A DNA stretch of 7,633 nt, taken from NCBI GenBank assembly GCA_003315675.1, contig NIZU01000063.1, positions 1-7,633 of the forward strand, read 5' to 3'. Under the pieces are notes generated by a model that did not search any database, was not told the origin of the DNA, and saw only the letters and a list, made by a program, of their open reading frames with translations. Shown in pieces: positions 6,067 to 7,633 of the stretch (the first letter of the stretch is position 1; each line of letters opens with the position of its first letter). The stretch comes from Methanocorpusculum sp. MCE. GTDB lineage: Archaea; Halobacteriota; Methanomicrobia; Methanomicrobiales; Methanocorpusculaceae. Both the position numbers and the translations under genes were made by a program.

Positions 6067-6074
6067 TTTAATAA
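6067..6074 (+). promoter_or_regulatory. Possible TATA box for the gene at 6118
   Basis: tttaataa is centred about 48 nt upstream of the ATG at 6118, predicting a leader of about 20 nt. An AAAGGA-like sequence (6094-6099) is too far from the ATG to be a normal Shine-Dalgarno sequence. The rest of 5993-6117 shows no gene. Confidence 0.3.
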
Positions 6075-6117
6075 CTTAGATTGATATCTCCTGAAAGGAA
6101 TACAACTACCATTACCT

Positions 6118-6414
6118 ATGCACTCAACAGAGAAACCAGCTTGTGGTTTTTATAAACAATACCTTCTCCTCTACGTAGACTTTCTTGGAGTGAAACGCAG
6201 AATCCTGCATGATGATGACTCTCTGTATCCATGGATCCTAAGTCTTAAAAGTGCTCTCTCAACTATTTCATCATATCAACAATATCGTGATAGGGATGAT
6301 CCAAACGCTGAAAGACCATATATAAAGGTATTTTTTGACAATATTGCAGCAGTTGAATATTACGTCCCATATGACACACCCATTCCGCTCACCATGACAC
6401 AACAAGTCCGCTGA
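6118..6414 (+). pseudogene. Unknown-function gene truncated by IS21 insertion (YVDFLG...FFDN type)
   Basis: The reading frame is 98 codons, but only about the first 85 are native; the tail (DTPIPLTMTQQVR) is read from the end repeats of the IS21-like element. The native part has a hydrophobic strand with YLLLYVDFLGV (residues 15-25), a helical stretch (YPWILSLKSALSTISSYQQY) and KVFFDNIAAVEYYV (70-83). A 'Y(I/V)D(F/I)LG' strand followed by 'K.F.DNI' occurs in uncharacterised proteins that may have a nucleotidyl-cyclase-like fold; this is a memory-based, low-confidence resemblance. If it holds, the conserved aspartates (D21, D74) would be metal-binding candidates. The rest of the gene should lie beyond the right edge, after the other end of the insertion. 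It is divergent from tyrS across the large inverted repeat and convergent with the IS genes. Confidence 0.55.
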
Positions 6415-6445
6415 AATGATACAAGAATTCCGCACATGACATACC
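6382..6445. repeat. Three tandem 20-22 bp IS21 end repeats
   Basis: attccgctcaccatgacaca (6382-6401), aagtccgctgaaatgataca (6404-6423) and aattccgcacatgacatacc (6426-6445) share a TCCGC...ATGA.A core at a 20-22 bp spacing. A further half-copy (atgacacacc) starts at 6371. IS21-family ends carry such multiple repeats, which are thought to bind the IstA transposase. Confidence 0.75.
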
Positions 6446-6458
6446 CCCATATCCGTAT

Positions 6459-6488
6459 GAAAAATAGAACGTGGGAATAATTCCACGT
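6459..6488 (-). terminator. Hairpin plus T-run terminator after istB
   Basis: On the istB coding strand the stop codon is followed by a 20-nt hairpin (6488-6469) with six perfect outer pairs, ACGTGG with CCACGT, plus two weaker inner pairs. TTCTATTTTT (6468-6459) follows. Spacing and order are those of an intrinsic terminator. It would end transcription inside the element, before the interrupted gene. Confidence 0.7.
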
Positions 6489-6489
6489 A

Positions 6490-7230
6490 TTACTTCTTTA
6501 CTCCCAGAATCTTTCTCATAGACTCCCCCTCAAGAACAATCGTATAAGCATTATGAACGACCCTATCACAAATTGCATCGGCAAATGTCGCCTCCCCAAT
6601 TTTTTCATACCACCCCTCGACCTGAAACTGTGAACAGAAAACAGTTGACCCTCGATCATATCTCGCCTCAACAATCTCCAGCACATCCCGTGCTTCCGTT
6701 GCTGTTAAAGGAAAGAGCAGCCACTCATCCAAAATCAAAAGTCTTACACTCTGAAACTCACGAATAACCTGCTTATACGTCCCTTCGGCTCTGGCAACTG
6801 CCAGATCAGAAAACAGGTCAGGAAGTCTTATGTATTTCACCGTATAAAAATTACGATTGGCAGCTATCCCGATCGCACAACTCAGATAACTCTTCCCTGT
6901 TCCTGTAGCCCCGAGAATGATTACATTATCTGCCTTTTGGATAAACGTACATGCTGACAACTTTGCAATCATCGTCTTATCCAGACGGCGCGTGGAATCA
7001 TACCTGATATCTTCGATACATGCATGGGGAAAAACATAGCCAGCCGACTTACAGAGGCGTGACAATTTCTTACTCTTGCGAACTGACCACTCCTGATCAA
7101 CCATAATTCCGAGACGTTCTTCAAAGGAAAGTGCCGAAGAATTTGCATCCACCTGGAATTTACGAAATACTTCTGCCATCTGATACAATCGGAGTTCATT
7201 GAGTTTGGTTATGGTCTCTTCAGTAAGCAT
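6490..7230 (-). CDS. istB: IS21-family ATPase IstB (transposition helper)
   Basis: This 246-aa AAA+ ATPase assists the IstA transposase in target capture and strand transfer. Walker A is GATGTGKS (residues 107-114), Walker B is LLILDE (164-169), a sensor-like CSQF follows at 199-202, and CDRVVHNAY (221-229) carries the conserved arginine. The N-terminal helical region (residues 1-95, with ERLGIMVDQEW and RRLDKTMIAKL) is the usual IstB_IS21 N-domain. The length is normal for the family and no lesion is seen. The ATG overlaps the istA stop as TGATG (7232-7228), a coupling arrangement expected for this pair. A hairpin terminator follows directly. Functionally intact as far as visible, unlike most of its neighbours. 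Confidence 0.95.
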   Translation of the reverse strand: MLTEETITKLNELRLYQMAEVFRKFQVDANSSALSFEERLGIMVDQEWSVRKSKKLSRLCKSAGYVFPHACIEDIRYDSTRRLDKTMIAKLSACTFIQKADNVIILGATGTGKSYLSCAIGIAANRNFYTVKYIRLPDLFSDLAVARAEGTYKQVIREFQSVRLLILDEWLLFPLTATEARDVLEIVEARYDRGSTVFCSQFQVEGWYEKIGEATFADAICDRVVHNAYTIVLEGESMRKILGVKK

Positions 7231-7633
7231 CAGTCATCATTCCTCTGATAATAATGCGGACCGCGCGTAATCCCATACTTCGACGTAACCGGTTTATCCG
7301 GCATATCAACTGATTTCAACCCTATTATCCCGCTTTTCAAAACAGCCTGCACGCCTTTCAGACTTGGTTTTCCGGTGTAAGATAGAACACGTTTACACGC
7401 CTCCTCAAGTTTTTTCTGGGAATACTTATCAGAAAGCTTCAGCAAAGCCATACAGGCTTTGTATCCCTGCTGTTCAATCTTTGGATTGGTAAGAAAGAAA
7501 TCAACACCATTACATGTATTCTCTCCAATATGTCGGCCCCATTTTCTGAAACGATCACCATTCCACGTCAGATATTTTTGGTGATCAGGAGGCATATGTT
7601 CCGGAGTCGTGCTGTATAATCCCCTCCCCTCAC
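7230..7633 (-). CDS. istA: IS21-family transposase IstA, C-terminal part (runs off right edge)
   Basis: The frame is open from the window edge (…LYSTTPEHMPPDHQKYLTWN…) to TGA at 7232-7230, giving 133 residues of the C-terminal end. HMPPDHQKY, WNGDRFRKWGRHIG, GYKACMALLKLSDKYS, LEEACKRVLSY and KYGITRGPHYYQ are typical of the IstA C-terminus in archaeal and Firmicutes IS21 elements. The N-terminal helix-turn-helix and the DDE catalytic core lie outside the window. The ATG at 7595 is internal, because the frame and the family similarity continue upstream of it. It overlaps istB by one base. Confidence 0.9.
   Translation of the reverse strand, partial: EGRGLYSTTPEHMPPDHQKYLTWNGDRFRKWGRHIGENTCNGVDFFLTNPKIEQQGYKACMALLKLSDKYSQKKLEEACKRVLSYTGKPSLKGVQAVLKSGIIGLKSVDMPDKPVTSKYGITRGPHYYQRNDD

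Larger units (their letters stand above)
6372..7633 (-). mobile_element. IS21-family insertion sequence (one end plus istB and part of istA)
   Basis: The istA-istB gene pair in overlapping order and the multiple short terminal repeats identify the family. The left end is placed near 6372 (tgacacaccc), where the interrupted gene's frame loses sense and the end repeats begin; the exact base is uncertain by several nucleotides. The opposite end and any target-site duplication lie outside the window. Confidence 0.8.

Noticed and set aside
6382..6445. CRISPR-like short repeats
   Set aside because: Units are directly adjacent with no unique spacers and fit IS21 end repeats.

Overview
This window looks like an accessory stretch of a methanogenic archaeon chromosome, most likely Methanomicrobiales and possibly Methanocorpusculum (inference). 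The anchor is an archaeal-type tyrosyl-tRNA synthetase (tyrS) that closely follows the Methanocaldococcus jannaschii TyrRS pattern and has an archaeal TATA box at leaderless spacing. Other support comes from proteins resembling the methanogen iron-sulfur flavoprotein Isf and from a COG1237-type metallo-beta-lactamase-fold protein. Nearly every gene around tyrS is damaged, truncated or mobile.

Layout from left to right. Positions 1-125 (minus) hold the N-terminal end of an IS5-like transposase that runs off the window. Positions 97-462 (plus) encode a small membrane protein or the C-terminal remnant of one. Positions 486-4337 (minus) hold a five-gene tract, in transcription order: a broken APH-family kinase, three tandem paralogous flavoproteins, and a metallo-beta-lactamase-fold hydrolase. 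tyrS lies just upstream of this tract at 4350-5303 (minus). Positions 5457-5992 contain no credible gene; they form a large imperfect inverted repeat built of nested hairpins. At 6118 (plus) a gene of unknown function starts and is cut off after about 85 codons by an IS21-family element, which fills the rest of the window (istB, and istA C-terminus running off the right edge).

The five-gene tract is the most informative part. The kinase has no start codon, two one-base expansions in A-runs and an internal loss of about 60 codons. Flavoprotein copy 2 carries an exact 13-bp tandem duplication that shifts its frame, and it has also lost one of four clustered cysteines. Flavoprotein copy 1 has a one-base frameshift at its extreme C-terminus. 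The hydrolase has an in-frame TAA. Only copy 3 (2860-3564) looks fully intact. Undoing the copy 1 frameshift gives the C-terminus seen in its sisters and places its stop as an ATGA overlap with the hydrolase start, so the genes were once a tightly coupled operon. I read this as a laterally assembled redox/hydrolase operon in decay. Phase variation and, for the homopolymer lesions, sequencing error are alternatives.

I found no CRISPR array, tRNA or rRNA gene and no clearly recognisable new defence system. The least explained objects are the 536-bp inverted repeat and the IS-interrupted gene at 6118.
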